This document shows positions 34,494 to 42,776 of a stretch of DNA of 64,000 nt, piece by piece. Within the stretch, counting starts at the first letter, position 1; every line of letters begins with the position of its first letter. The DNA is from RYN-230 sp963711705. Lineage in GTDB: Bacteria > Actinomycetota > Actinomycetes > Streptosporangiales > Streptosporangiaceae. The position numbers and the translations under genes are program-made. The notes beneath the pieces are model-generated. The model saw only the letters and a list, made by a program, of their open reading frames with translations. It did not search any database and was not told the origin of the DNA. The DNA lies in NCBI GenBank assembly GCA_963711705.1, contig CAVQFM010000017.1:62001-126000 (forward strand). The letters run 5' to 3'.

Positions 34494-35435
34494 ATGGCTG
34501 CTGGGGTCCGCCGCATCGTGCCGCTCACCCTGGGCTGGGAGGACCTGCCCAAGTCCGTGTCGGTGGAGGGGGCATCCGGCGAGCAGATCCTGCGCGAGCC
34601 GGTGCCCGGCGTGCTGCTGCTGTGCGACGGCGGCTGGCTGCTGCTGGACACCGGGTTCAACGTCGCGCTGATCACCGACCCGGCGCTGCACACCCGGTTC
34701 TTCCCCAGCCCGGTCGAGCAGCCGGTGCTGCCCGGCCCGGGGGAGCCGCTGGCCGAGGCGCTGGCCGCGGCCGGTGTCGACCTGGCCGACATCCACGCGG
34801 TGGCCGTCAGCCATCTGCACTACGACCACGCGGGCGGGCTGAAGCACTTCGCGGGCCGGGTGCCGGTGCACCTGCAGCGGGCCGAGCTCGACTACGGCCT
34901 GTCCAGCCCGCCGGGCCCCGAGGAGAACGGGATCTTCCGGGTCGACTTCGACGACCCGCGGATCGACTGGCGGCTGGCTGACGGCGACGTGGAGATCGCG
35001 CCCGGGGTGACCGCCGTGCTGACCGCCGGGCACACGCCGGGCCATCAGAGTTTCGTGGTGCGGCTGGATGAATCGGCGGGCGGCGGGGGCTTCGTGTTCG
35101 CCTTCGACGCGGCCGACCTGACCGAGAACATCGAGCAGGAGGTGGCCGTCGGTGGCCGGATCGGGGCTGGCCCCGAGGTGAGCGTCGAGCAGATCCGAAA
35201 GCTCAAGCGGATCGCCGCCGACCGCGGCTACCGGCTGGTACCCGGGCATGACCCGGACGCCTGGCCCGCGCTCACCGCCCAGCTCGCCGCCGGGCCGCGC
35301 CCGGGGCTGACCTGGCGGGCCAGCACCCCGGCGGCCGGCGGCGAACGGGGATCCAGCAGGATCAGCCCTCCGGGTCGATGCCGTCGTAAGCGGGCACGCG
35401 CACCGTCCGGTGGCCCTTCGTGCCGCCCAGGATGA
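34494..35435 (+). CDS. MBL-fold hydrolase, N-acyl-homoserine-lactonase-like
   Basis: A 313-residue metallo-beta-lactamase-fold enzyme. The metal motif H-x-H-x-D-H is in SHLHYDHAGGL (about residues 104-110), followed by GHTPGHQSF with the third metal histidine (about 182), FAFDAADLTEN with the bridging Asp, and VPGHDP near the end. The ILREPVPGVLLLCDGGWLLLDTG opening matches the lactonase (AiiA-like) branch. AAGGAG lies seven bases before the ATG. The last 25-30 residues are Arg/Ser-rich, antisense to the lysyl oxidase gene and probably not functional; the convergent overlap is 74 bases. Confidence 0.85.
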   Translation: MAAGVRRIVPLTLGWEDLPKSVSVEGASGEQILREPVPGVLLLCDGGWLLLDTGFNVALITDPALHTRFFPSPVEQPVLPGPGEPLAEALAAAGVDLADIHAVAVSHLHYDHAGGLKHFAGRVPVHLQRAELDYGLSSPPGPEENGIFRVDFDDPRIDWRLADGDVEIAPGVTAVLTAGHTPGHQSFVVRLDESAGGGGFVFAFDAADLTENIEQEVAVGGRIGAGPEVSVEQIRKLKRIAADRGYRLVPGHDPDAWPALTAQLAAGPRPGLTWRASTPAAGGERGSSRISPPGRCRRKRARAPSGGPSCRPG

Positions 35436-36903
35436 CCTTCCGCAGCGACACGTCGTTGCTGGTGTCCGTCTCGTGCAGCACGCGCTGCGGGTTGGCCACT
35501 ATCTCGATGTAGTAGGTGCCGTTGCGCAGGCCGGTGATGTTGAACGACTGGCCCGCCACCGACTGGAAGTAGGTGTCGGCCCAGCCGACCGGCAGCATCT
35601 CCCGCACCCACAGCGCCGTGGTCGAGCCGCACTGGCCGCCGGCGAAGCCGAGGAAGGACGGCTGCCACTGCGCGGCCGGCAGCAGCAGGTTGACCGGGTC
35701 GGTCGGCGCGATGCAGAAGCCGACCTTGTGGCTGCGCACCGCCAGCTGCATCTGGGAGTTGAGCAGCCGGTACTGCGCGAACTGCTCGAAGTGCCAGTGA
35801 TGGTGGCCCTTCTTGGAGTCGAATCCCATCGTCCCGGCGCGCGCCCGGCCGATGATCTTCCCGTTCTCCGAGAAGTACTGGTAGGCCTTCATGATCGGCG
35901 ACCCGTTGGACCGGAAACCTTCGACGTCCAGCGGTGCGTTGCCGCCTACCGACACGGTGGCGCCGAAGCCGAGCTGGTCGGACGCCGAGTTGTGCTTCGA
36001 CTTCCGGATGTGCTGGGCGAAGATGCCCCACGAGGGGAGCGGGACCAGGTCCGGGAGCGCGCTGGCCGGCGGGTTCTGCAGACCCGGCACAGCCGGGGCG
36101 GAGGCCAGCGGACGTCCCCGCGGCTGGCCCGGTGCACGGCTGTGCAGGCCGCTCAGCGGCCGGGCCGCGGCGGCCGGGGCGGCCGCAGCCTGGCCGCAGC
36201 ACCCCGATCCCTTGACCACGTTCACCCGGACCGTGGCCGTGGCGCTGGCGGCCGGGATGCCGAGCAGCTTCGTGTAGGTGGGCATGATGGTGTCGGTGAC
36301 CGTGTAGTGCCCGAGACCCAGCCGGAACGAGGTGAAGACCTGCTCGGCCGGGTCCACCGCCCAGCCCTTGGCGATGCCCCAGACCAGCGACCTGGGGAAG
36401 GGATCGCCGACGCACTCCTGCGGGTACGGGGACGTGGCGGGGCCGTTAGGCGACGACCGCTCCGGGTCGTAGCTGTCCGGGCAGAACTCCATCCGGCGCG
36501 ACCCGACCACCTTGCCGCGGGCGTTCCGGATTGTCATCCGGACGAAGTCCCGCAGGCCGGCCGGGACCTTGCCGATGACACTGCCCGGCCACGGAATCTG
36601 CTGGGTGCCCCCGCCGGGGAGGTGGACCACCTGGGTGATGCTCAGCGGCGTCGTGTAGTCCGGCCGCTGCACGTCGAGCCGCAGCGCGGAACCGAGCGAG
36701 GCGACCCAGATGCCAGGATCCAGATACACCCGGTGCCCGAAGCGCGGCACGGTCATGCTGCGCTGGGCGACGACCAGTTTTACTCGTGGCCCGCTGGCCG
36801 GGGCGGCCTGGGCCGCGCCCGCCACCGGGCCGAGGACGGAGGCAGCGGTTAACCCGGCCGCCGCCGCGGCGGCGCAGCGCAGCCGCCAGCTTGTTCCCAC
36901 CAT
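35362..36903 (-). CDS. secreted lysyl oxidase family protein
   Basis: A 513-residue exported protein: signal peptide in the first 35 residues (GTSWRLRCAAAAAAGLTAASVLG...AQA), a variable N-terminal domain with paired Cys, a Pro/Ala linker near 245-290, and a C-terminal lysyl-oxidase domain. The copper site is in KGHHHWHFEQFAQYRLL (about residue 355). GWADTYFQSVAGQSFNITGLRNGTYYIEIVANP is the conserved end block that in lysyl oxidases supplies the tyrosine for the quinone cofactor. It should oxidise lysine side chains of extracellular proteins or polyamines. ATG 36903 with GGAGG five bases upstream is chosen over a longer frame. Confidence 0.88.
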   Translation of the reverse strand: MVGTSWRLRCAAAAAAGLTAASVLGPVAGAAQAAPASGPRVKLVVAQRSMTVPRFGHRVYLDPGIWVASLGSALRLDVQRPDYTTPLSITQVVHLPGGGTQQIPWPGSVIGKVPAGLRDFVRMTIRNARGKVVGSRRMEFCPDSYDPERSSPNGPATSPYPQECVGDPFPRSLVWGIAKGWAVDPAEQVFTSFRLGLGHYTVTDTIMPTYTKLLGIPAASATATVRVNVVKGSGCCGQAAAAPAAAARPLSGLHSRAPGQPRGRPLASAPAVPGLQNPPASALPDLVPLPSWGIFAQHIRKSKHNSASDQLGFGATVSVGGNAPLDVEGFRSNGSPIMKAYQYFSENGKIIGRARAGTMGFDSKKGHHHWHFEQFAQYRLLNSQMQLAVRSHKVGFCIAPTDPVNLLLPAAQWQPSFLGFAGGQCGSTTALWVREMLPVGWADTYFQSVAGQSFNITGLRNGTYYIEIVANPQRVLHETDTSNDVSLRKVILGGTKGHRTVRVPAYDGIDPEG

Positions 36904-37195
36904 GAGCACCTCCACGGTTGCCCAGCCCCGCTCAGCACGGGGATGCGATGAACCCCCCTGAACGTACTGCCGATACCAGGCGCTGACCATGGCGGCGCGC
37001 CATGGTCAATGCAGGCTCAATCCGTCCGGGGGAGGGTTAGCTGAGCGCACCGCCAGGTTCTGTCCAGCCGGGGCAGCCGGTGGGACCAAGGGTTCAAGGA
37101 AACGTAAACCGTCACGCTAAGCTGGGGTGCGGGTAAGGGCCGGCGTCCCCCGCACCGGCATTCGGAGGAATTCTCAGGCATAGGCAGGGGGCACG

Positions 37196-38490
37196 GTGAC
37201 GGAGGGGCCTTCGGCGCCAGGGGGATTCGGGGTCGGGTCGCGCCTGGCCAGCTACCGCCTGGACGAGATCATCGGCCGGGGCGGGATGGCGGTCGTCTAC
37301 CGCGCCTACGACACGCGGCTGGAGCGCCAGGTTGCGGTCAAGGTGCTGGCGCCCGAGCTGGCCCAGAACGATGCGTTCCGGCAGCGGTTCATCCGCGAGT
37401 CCCGGACCGCGGCCGCGGTGGACCACCCGAACATCATCCCGATCTTCGAGGCCGGCGAGGCCGGCGGTGTGCTGTTCATCGCCATGCGCTTCGTGACCGG
37501 CCGGGACGTGCAGTCGCTGGTCGAGGCCGAGGGCCCGCTGCCGGTCAACCAGGTCTGCCACATCATCTCCCAGGTGGCCGCGGCGCTGGAGGCCGCGCAC
37601 TCGCACGGGCTGGTGCACCGCGACGTCAAGCCCGCCAACATGCTGCTCGACGGTACCGCCAGCTACCCGGGGCACGCCTACCTGTCCGATTTCGGGCTGA
37701 GCAAGCACGCCCTGTCCAACAGCGCGCTGACCTCGACCGGCCAGCTGCTGGGCACGCTGGACTACATCGCGCCGGAGCAGATCGAAGGCCGCGGCGTGGA
37801 CGGGCGGACCGACGAGTACGCGCTGGCCTGCGCCGCGTTCGCCATGTTCACCGGCGAACCCCCGTTCGCCCGGGACCAGGCGGTCGGCGTCATGTGGGCG
37901 CAGATGTCGAGCGAACCGCCCAAGCTGACCAGCCGCCGCCCCGACCTGCCCGCCGCGGTCAACGGGGTGATGGCCAAGGCCCTGGCCAAGTCGGCCGGGA
38001 ACCGCTACGCGACCTGCCCGGAGTTCGCCGTGGCGCTGCGCCGCGCCTGCGGCCTGGACCGGGGCAGTGGCCGCCCGCCCGCCCGGCCGGGCCCGGCCGC
38101 TGCGGCCAGCCCTACCCAGGAAGAGACCGGGGCGCCGCCCGCCCACCCGATGACGGTCGCGGCCGCCGCGCCCGGCACCGGCGAACCCCCGGGGAGCGGT
38201 GAACCGCCCGGGAGCGGGGCGCCAGCCAGCCCCGGCGGCGTCCCTGGGACCGGAGGGCTGGAGGAGCCCAGCGCACCCAGCGAGCCCGGCGCGCCCGAGC
38301 CGGGAACGCCACGGGAGCCGACCCAGCCGGGGCAGCCGGTGCCGTCCTGGCATCCCGGGCCGTCCGGGCCACCCGACCAGCACCCGCTGACCGAGCGGCC
38401 CGAGCCGACCGCTGCTCCTGGCCGCGCCGCCGCCTCCTGGGAAGCGCCGCCGCCCGCCGGGGACGGCCCGCCCGCTGGGCGGGGCGGCCA
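37196..38490 (+). CDS. Ser/Thr protein kinase, kinase part of a frameshifted gene
   Basis: The kinase domain is complete: GRGGMAVVYRAYD, VAVKVL, HRDVKPANMLLD, YLSDFGLSK, YIAPEQ, ending about residue 275. A Pro/Gly/Glu-rich linker follows. Near 38465-38490 (in GC-rich sequence with a GGGG run) the coding signal moves to the next frame, where the membrane helix and propeller continue to 39914. The intact paralogue at 16769-19111 shows the two parts belong to one protein. One extra base would explain it. The GTG start has AGGGGG just upstream. Confidence 0.8.
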
Positions 38491-39914
38491 CCGAACGGGC
38501 CGGGGCCGCGCCGTACGAGCCAGCCCCCGGACCGGGCCCGGAGCGGACCGAGCCGCCGACCCAGGGCGGGCCGCGGGTGGCCGCCGAGCCGTCTGGTTCG
38601 CCGGACTGGCAGCGCCGCCGCCCGGCGGCCGGGCCGGGCGGGCCTGGCCGGCCGGACGGGCCGCAGGCCACCAGCCCGGTGTACCCGGCCCCCGGGCGGC
38701 GGCGCTCGCCCTGGCTGTCCCGGATCGGGGTGCTGGTGGTCGGCGTCGCGGTGCTGGCCGTCGGCGGGTACTTCCTGCTGTCCAGCGTGCTGCCGAAGGG
38801 CGGGTCGGGGGGCGAGGCGGCCGCCGGGGGCGGCCAGCTGGCCGCGCTGACCCTGCCCGGCTGCACCACCCAGGTGGCGCAGGCCAAAGACTTGTCCGAC
38901 GTCGGCACGCAGCTGGTGAGCAGCGGCCCGCAGGCGTTCGACGTGGCCGTGGTGAAAGGGCGCGCGTTCGTGTCCGGCGGGGTCGGCGTGACCGTGATGA
39001 GCATGGCCCAGCCGGTGCCGGCCAGGCTGGGCAGCGCCTCGCTGAGTCACTCCCAGGGCGAGACGCTCACCCCCGACCATCAGCACCTGCTGGTCACCGG
39101 GGGCGACGGGCTGGCCGTGTTCCTGGTCAGCCAGCTGAAGCAGGGCTCGGCCCTCCCGGTGGGCACGCTGCACGCCCCCGGCGAGAAGCACGCGGTCGAG
39201 GTCGCGGTCACCCCGGACGGCAAGTTCGCGTTCGTCACCTACCAGAACAGCGGGCACGTCGGGGTGTTCAACCTGCAGCAGGCGCTGACCCAGGGCTTCG
39301 CCCCGGGCGACCTGGTCGGGCTGATCAAGGTCAGCCCGCAGCCGATCGGCATCGCGATGTCCCCGGACGGCGACCACGCGTTCGTGACCAGCAAGCAGGA
39401 CAATGCGTCGCCGACGTCGACCGGCGTGGTGCAGGTCATCGACGTGCAGAAGGCCGAGACCAGTCCGGAGTCCTCGGTCATCCAGTCGGTGGACGCGGGG
39501 TGCGGGGCGAGCCGGGTGATCACCTCCGCGGACGGCAAGCAGGTGTGGGTCACCGCGTCCGACTCGAACGCGCTGCTCGGCTTCGACGCGGCCAAGCTGA
39601 TCAGCGGCGACTCGCACGCGCTGATCGCCCGCGTGCCGGTCGGGCAGCTGCCGCTCGGGCTGATCCTGGTCCGGGGGGGCAGCCGCATCGTGGTGGCCGA
39701 CTCCAACCGGGACAAGCACCCGGGCGATGAGTCCAACCTGGCCGTGGTGGACGTGGCCAAGGCGCTGGCCCACGACAAGTCGGCGCTGCTCGGCTACGTG
39801 CGCTCGGGGGTGACGCCCCGGCAGTTCGCGCTGGCCTCGCACGGCAGCAAGCTGCTGGTCACCAACACCGATTCCGGGCAGCTGCAGGTGCTCAGCGTCA
39901 AGCAGCTGCCGTGA
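38490..39914 (+). CDS. membrane helix and beta-propeller part of the same kinase gene
   Basis: In the second frame the protein resumes as ATERAGAAPYEPAPGPGPE, has a membrane helix (RIGVLVVGVAVLAVGGYFLL) and about 370 residues of YVTN-like repeats (VAVTPDGKFAFVTYQNSGHVGVFNLQQAL, IAMSPDGDHAFVTSKQD, VITSADGKQVWVTASDSNALLGF). An internal GTG at 38577 could start a separate protein, but no ribosome site precedes it. The stop overlaps the start of the hydrolase gene (GTGA). Whether this is a real break or a sequencing error cannot be told from one sequence. Confidence 0.75.
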   Translation, partial: TERAGAAPYEPAPGPGPERTEPPTQGGPRVAAEPSGSPDWQRRRPAAGPGGPGRPDGPQATSPVYPAPGRRRSPWLSRIGVLVVGVAVLAVGGYFLLSSVLPKGGSGGEAAAGGGQLAALTLPGCTTQVAQAKDLSDVGTQLVSSGPQAFDVAVVKGRAFVSGGVGVTVMSMAQPVPARLGSASLSHSQGETLTPDHQHLLVTGGDGLAVFLVSQLKQGSALPVGTLHAPGEKHAVEVAVTPDGKFAFVTYQNSGHVGVFNLQQALTQGFAPGDLVGLIKVSPQPIGIAMSPDGDHAFVTSKQDNASPTSTGVVQVIDVQKAETSPESSVIQSVDAGCGASRVITSADGKQVWVTASDSNALLGFDAAKLISGDSHALIARVPVGQLPLGLILVRGGSRIVVADSNRDKHPGDESNLAVVDVAKALAHDKSALLGYVRSGVTPRQFALASHGSKLLVTNTDSGQLQVLSVKQLP

Positions 39915-40828
39915 CCGGCCTGCCCGGCGAGCCGGCCGTCCAGATCACCCCGGACGGCCGGCGCCTCGACCTGCTGACCGCGGGCCCGGCTGACGGCCTG
40001 CCGCTGGTTTTCCATAACGGAACCCCGGGCGGGCTGGTCGCGTTCCCGGCCATGGTGGACGCGGCCGCCGCCCGCGGGCTGCGCACGGTGATGTATGCCC
40101 GGCCCGGCTATGGCGGCTCGACCCCGCAGCCCGGGCGCACCGTGGCCAGCGCCGCCGCGGACGTGGCGGCGGTGCTCGACGGGCTGGGGGCCGGCCCGTT
40201 CCTGACCGTGGGCTGGTCCGGCGGTGGCCCGCACGCCCTGGCCTGCGCCGCGGGCCTGCCCGGGCGGTGCCTGGCTGCCGCGACGGTGGCCGGGGTGGCG
40301 CCGTACGCCGCGCCCGGCCTGGACTGGCTGGATGGCATGGGCGCGGAGAACCTGGCCGAATTCGGCGCGGCCGAGCAGGGCGAGGCGGCGCTCACCGCGT
40401 ACCTGGACGCGGCCGCGGCCGGGCTGAGCCGGGTCACCAGCGACCAGGTCGCGGCGAGCCTGGGTGACCTGGCGTCCCCCGCGGACCAGGCCGTGATCAC
40501 CGCCGGCTTCGCCGAGTACCTGGCCGCCGCGTTCCGGGCCGCACTGCGCGGCGGCATCGCTGGCTGGCGCGACGACGACCTCGCCTTCGTCACCGGCTGG
40601 GGATTCCTGCTTAACGGCTCGTTCCAGGTGCCGGTGGCCGTCTGGCAGGGGGACGCGGACCGGATGGTGCCGTTCGGCCACGGTGCCTGGCTGGCCACCC
40701 AGCTGCCTGGGGCCCGGGCCCACCTGGAATCCGGCGAGGGGCATCTGACGCTCGTCGCCCGGAAGTTCGGGGCGGTGCTGGACGACCTGCTGGACCTGGC
40801 CGGCCAGCCAGCCCGGCCCGGATCCTAG
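39911..40828 (+). CDS. alpha/beta hydrolase
   Basis: A 305-residue alpha/beta-hydrolase with oxyanion segment FHNGTPGG (about residue 38), nucleophile elbow GWSGGGPHAL (Ser about 98), acid Asp in VWQGDADRMVPF (about 244) and catalytic His in ESGEGHLTL (about 276). All triad residues are present. The substrate is unknown. The start overlaps the stop of the kinase-propeller gene by four bases, so the two are co-translated. Confidence 0.88.
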   Translation: MTGLPGEPAVQITPDGRRLDLLTAGPADGLPLVFHNGTPGGLVAFPAMVDAAAARGLRTVMYARPGYGGSTPQPGRTVASAAADVAAVLDGLGAGPFLTVGWSGGGPHALACAAGLPGRCLAAATVAGVAPYAAPGLDWLDGMGAENLAEFGAAEQGEAALTAYLDAAAAGLSRVTSDQVAASLGDLASPADQAVITAGFAEYLAAAFRAALRGGIAGWRDDDLAFVTGWGFLLNGSFQVPVAVWQGDADRMVPFGHGAWLATQLPGARAHLESGEGHLTLVARKFGAVLDDLLDLAGQPARPGS

Positions 40829-40843
40829 GGTGGGCCCGGCCCG

Positions 40844-41254
40844 TCAGGGATGCAGGGCCAGGCCCTTGCACACCTTGTCCACGGCGTTGCGCGGCCCGTA
40901 CACGGCCACGCCGGCCAGGTGCAGGTCGGCGGCGGGCACCGCGCGCACCACGGCCCGGTTGTCGTCGTCGTGCCCGGTGCTGAACATCTCCTCGGTGTAG
41001 ACCGCGGCCGGCAGGTCACGGGCCACGGCCCGCTCCCGGACCCGGCTCAGGCCGTCCGCGTCGGCCGTGTAGACCAGTACCGGCTGGCGGAACAGTTCCA
41101 GGTAGCGGTTCCCCGACCCGTCCTCGTAGGGCTTGCCGATGGTCTCACCGAACGCGGCGGCCACGCCGCTGGCCAGGAACGCGGTGACGTTCAGCTGCTG
41201 CCAGACGGCCAGGTCACCGCGGATCGCGATGGCGATCTTCGTATCGAAGTGCAT
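40844..41254 (-). CDS. DUF2000 family protein
   Basis: A 136-residue protein of the DUF2000 family, with a peptidyl-tRNA-hydrolase-like fold: MHFDTKIAIAIRGDLAVWQ at the start, LNVTAFLASGVAAAF and a final VYGPRNAVDKVCKGLALH. The role is unknown. It is divergent from an AraC-type regulator, a common pairing for this family, with about 80 bases between the starts. The long open frame upstream is antisense to the regulator. Confidence 0.85.
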   Translation of the reverse strand: MHFDTKIAIAIRGDLAVWQQLNVTAFLASGVAAAFGETIGKPYEDGSGNRYLELFRQPVLVYTADADGLSRVRERAVARDLPAAVYTEEMFSTGHDDDNRAVVRAVPAADLHLAGVAVYGPRNAVDKVCKGLALHP

Positions 41255-41335
41255 GAGGCCCAGTCTCAGCGGCTGGCCGCGGCCCGGTCTTGAACGCCAG
41301 TGCGGGCCGGGGCCGGGGAGCGTTACGTTGGAGAG

Positions 41336-42178
41336 GTGCATGCCGACCCGGCCGGCGACTGGTCCCGCTACTGGCGCTCTCCTGACGAGCCGCTGGAAGC
41401 GATGCACGCGCACTTCACCGGGCACGTGTACCACCGGCACAGCCACGACACGTACTCGTTCGGGGTCACCGAGTCCGGTGCGCAGTCGTTCACCTGCCGG
41501 CAGGCCGGGCACACCAGCACGGCCGGGATGGTCATGGCGTTCAACCCGGACGACCCGCACGACGGGCACGCCACCACCGGGGCGGGTTTCCGGTACCGGA
41601 TGATCCACGTCGGGCCGGGCCTGGTCACCGACGCCCTGTCGGACATCAGCGGCCGGCCGGCCGGGCGGCCACTGTTCACCCGCCCGGTGGTGGACGATCC
41701 CGCGCTGGCCCGGGCCCTGCGCCGCCTGCACCGCGCGCTGACCGGGCAGGCCAGCCCGCTGGAACGCAGCGAACGGCTCAGCGCCGCGGTGGCACTGGCC
41801 GCCCGGTTCGCCGCGTCCGGGCCACCGGACCCGGCCGCGCTGACCGGGCCTGACGTGGCCAGGACCGCGCACCGGGTCCGGGAGTTCCTGGACGGGAACT
41901 ACGCCGCCCCGGTCACCGGGGCCGAGCTGGCGGCGGCCGCCGGGCGCAGCCGTTATGCCGCCTACCGGGCCTTCCATGCCGTGCACGGGCTGGCCCCCAG
42001 CGACTACCAGCGCCAGCTGCGGCTGCGGGCGGTCCGGCAGTGGCTGGCCCAGGGCATGCCGCTGGCCGAGGCGGCCGCGGCCGCCGGCTTCGCCGACCAG
42101 GCGCACCTGACCCGGTGGTTCCGCCGCTGCTACGGCATCACCCCGGCCGCCTTCGTGCGCGCCGCGCCCGGACTCTAG
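41336..42178 (+). CDS. AraC family transcriptional regulator
   Basis: A 280-residue regulator with an N-terminal cupin (HVYHRHSHDTYSFGV, MAFNPDDPHDGH, residues about 25-90) and a C-terminal double helix-turn-helix (about 180-275: VTGAELAAAAGRSRYAAYRAF, then LRLRAVRQWLAQGMPLAEAAAAAGFADQAHLTRWFRRCYGITPAAF). It probably controls the divergent DUF2000 gene in response to a small ligand. TACGTT ends six bases before the GTG at 41336, indicating a leaderless transcript and fixing the start. Confidence 0.9.
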   Translation: MHADPAGDWSRYWRSPDEPLEAMHAHFTGHVYHRHSHDTYSFGVTESGAQSFTCRQAGHTSTAGMVMAFNPDDPHDGHATTGAGFRYRMIHVGPGLVTDALSDISGRPAGRPLFTRPVVDDPALARALRRLHRALTGQASPLERSERLSAAVALAARFAASGPPDPAALTGPDVARTAHRVREFLDGNYAAPVTGAELAAAAGRSRYAAYRAFHAVHGLAPSDYQRQLRLRAVRQWLAQGMPLAEAAAAAGFADQAHLTRWFRRCYGITPAAFVRAAPGL

Positions 42179-42345
42179 CCCAGCCAGGCCGCCTGCCCCG
42201 CCCGGGCCTGGCCGCCCACCCCAGTTCAGGGGCTGGCTGCACACCCCAGCCCGGCAGGTGCTGCGCACCCGCATCGCGCCACCGGGTGAAGCGGTCAATG
42301 GTGTGGTGCCAGCCCGCCCGATCGCCGTCCTGGCAAGATGACGGC

Positions 42346-42699
42346 ATGGAACGTGTGCTTGGAATCGGTGGATACTTCATGCGGGCCGCTGACCCGGCCG
42401 CCCTGAACGCGTGGTATCGCGATTGCCTGGGCCTGGACGCCGATGAGAACGGCCTGTGGCGTCAGGGAGCCGGGCTGACGGTGTTCGCGACGTTCGAGTC
42501 CGAGACCGACTACTTCGGGTCCCGCGCCCAGCAAACCATGCTCAACTACCGGGTCCGCGACCTGGATGCGATGCTCGCGCAATTGCGCGCTAAGGGAGCG
42601 GACGTGGCTAACGAGACGGAGGACATGGAGGGTGTCGGCCGGTTCGGCTGGGTCACCGATCCTGAGGGCAATCGGGTCGAGCTGTGGCAGCCCGCCTGA
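42346..42699 (+). CDS. VOC family (glyoxalase/bleomycin-resistance) protein
   Basis: A 117-residue single-unit VOC protein: IGGYFMRAADPAALNAWYRDCLGL at the start and FGWVTDPEGNRVELWQP at the end, with the usual metal-ligand Glu in VELWQ. Such proteins are isomerases, dioxygenases or binding proteins; the substrate is unknown. CAAGAT lies six bases before the ATG, matching the leaderless pattern. The longer frame from 42040 is antisense or out-of-frame sequence. Confidence 0.88.
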   Translation: MERVLGIGGYFMRAADPAALNAWYRDCLGLDADENGLWRQGAGLTVFATFESETDYFGSRAQQTMLNYRVRDLDAMLAQLRAKGADVANETEDMEGVGRFGWVTDPEGNRVELWQPA

Positions 42700-42776
42700 C
42701 CGCCGAACACGCAAACGCCGAACTGCGCCTGCGCCGCCGCCGCCCATTCCTGGCCTGGACGGGCGGTGCGGTGCGG

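Noticed and set aside
37112..39004. A 630-residue - strand frame over the second kinase
   Set aside because: Antisense to well-recognised kinase motifs.
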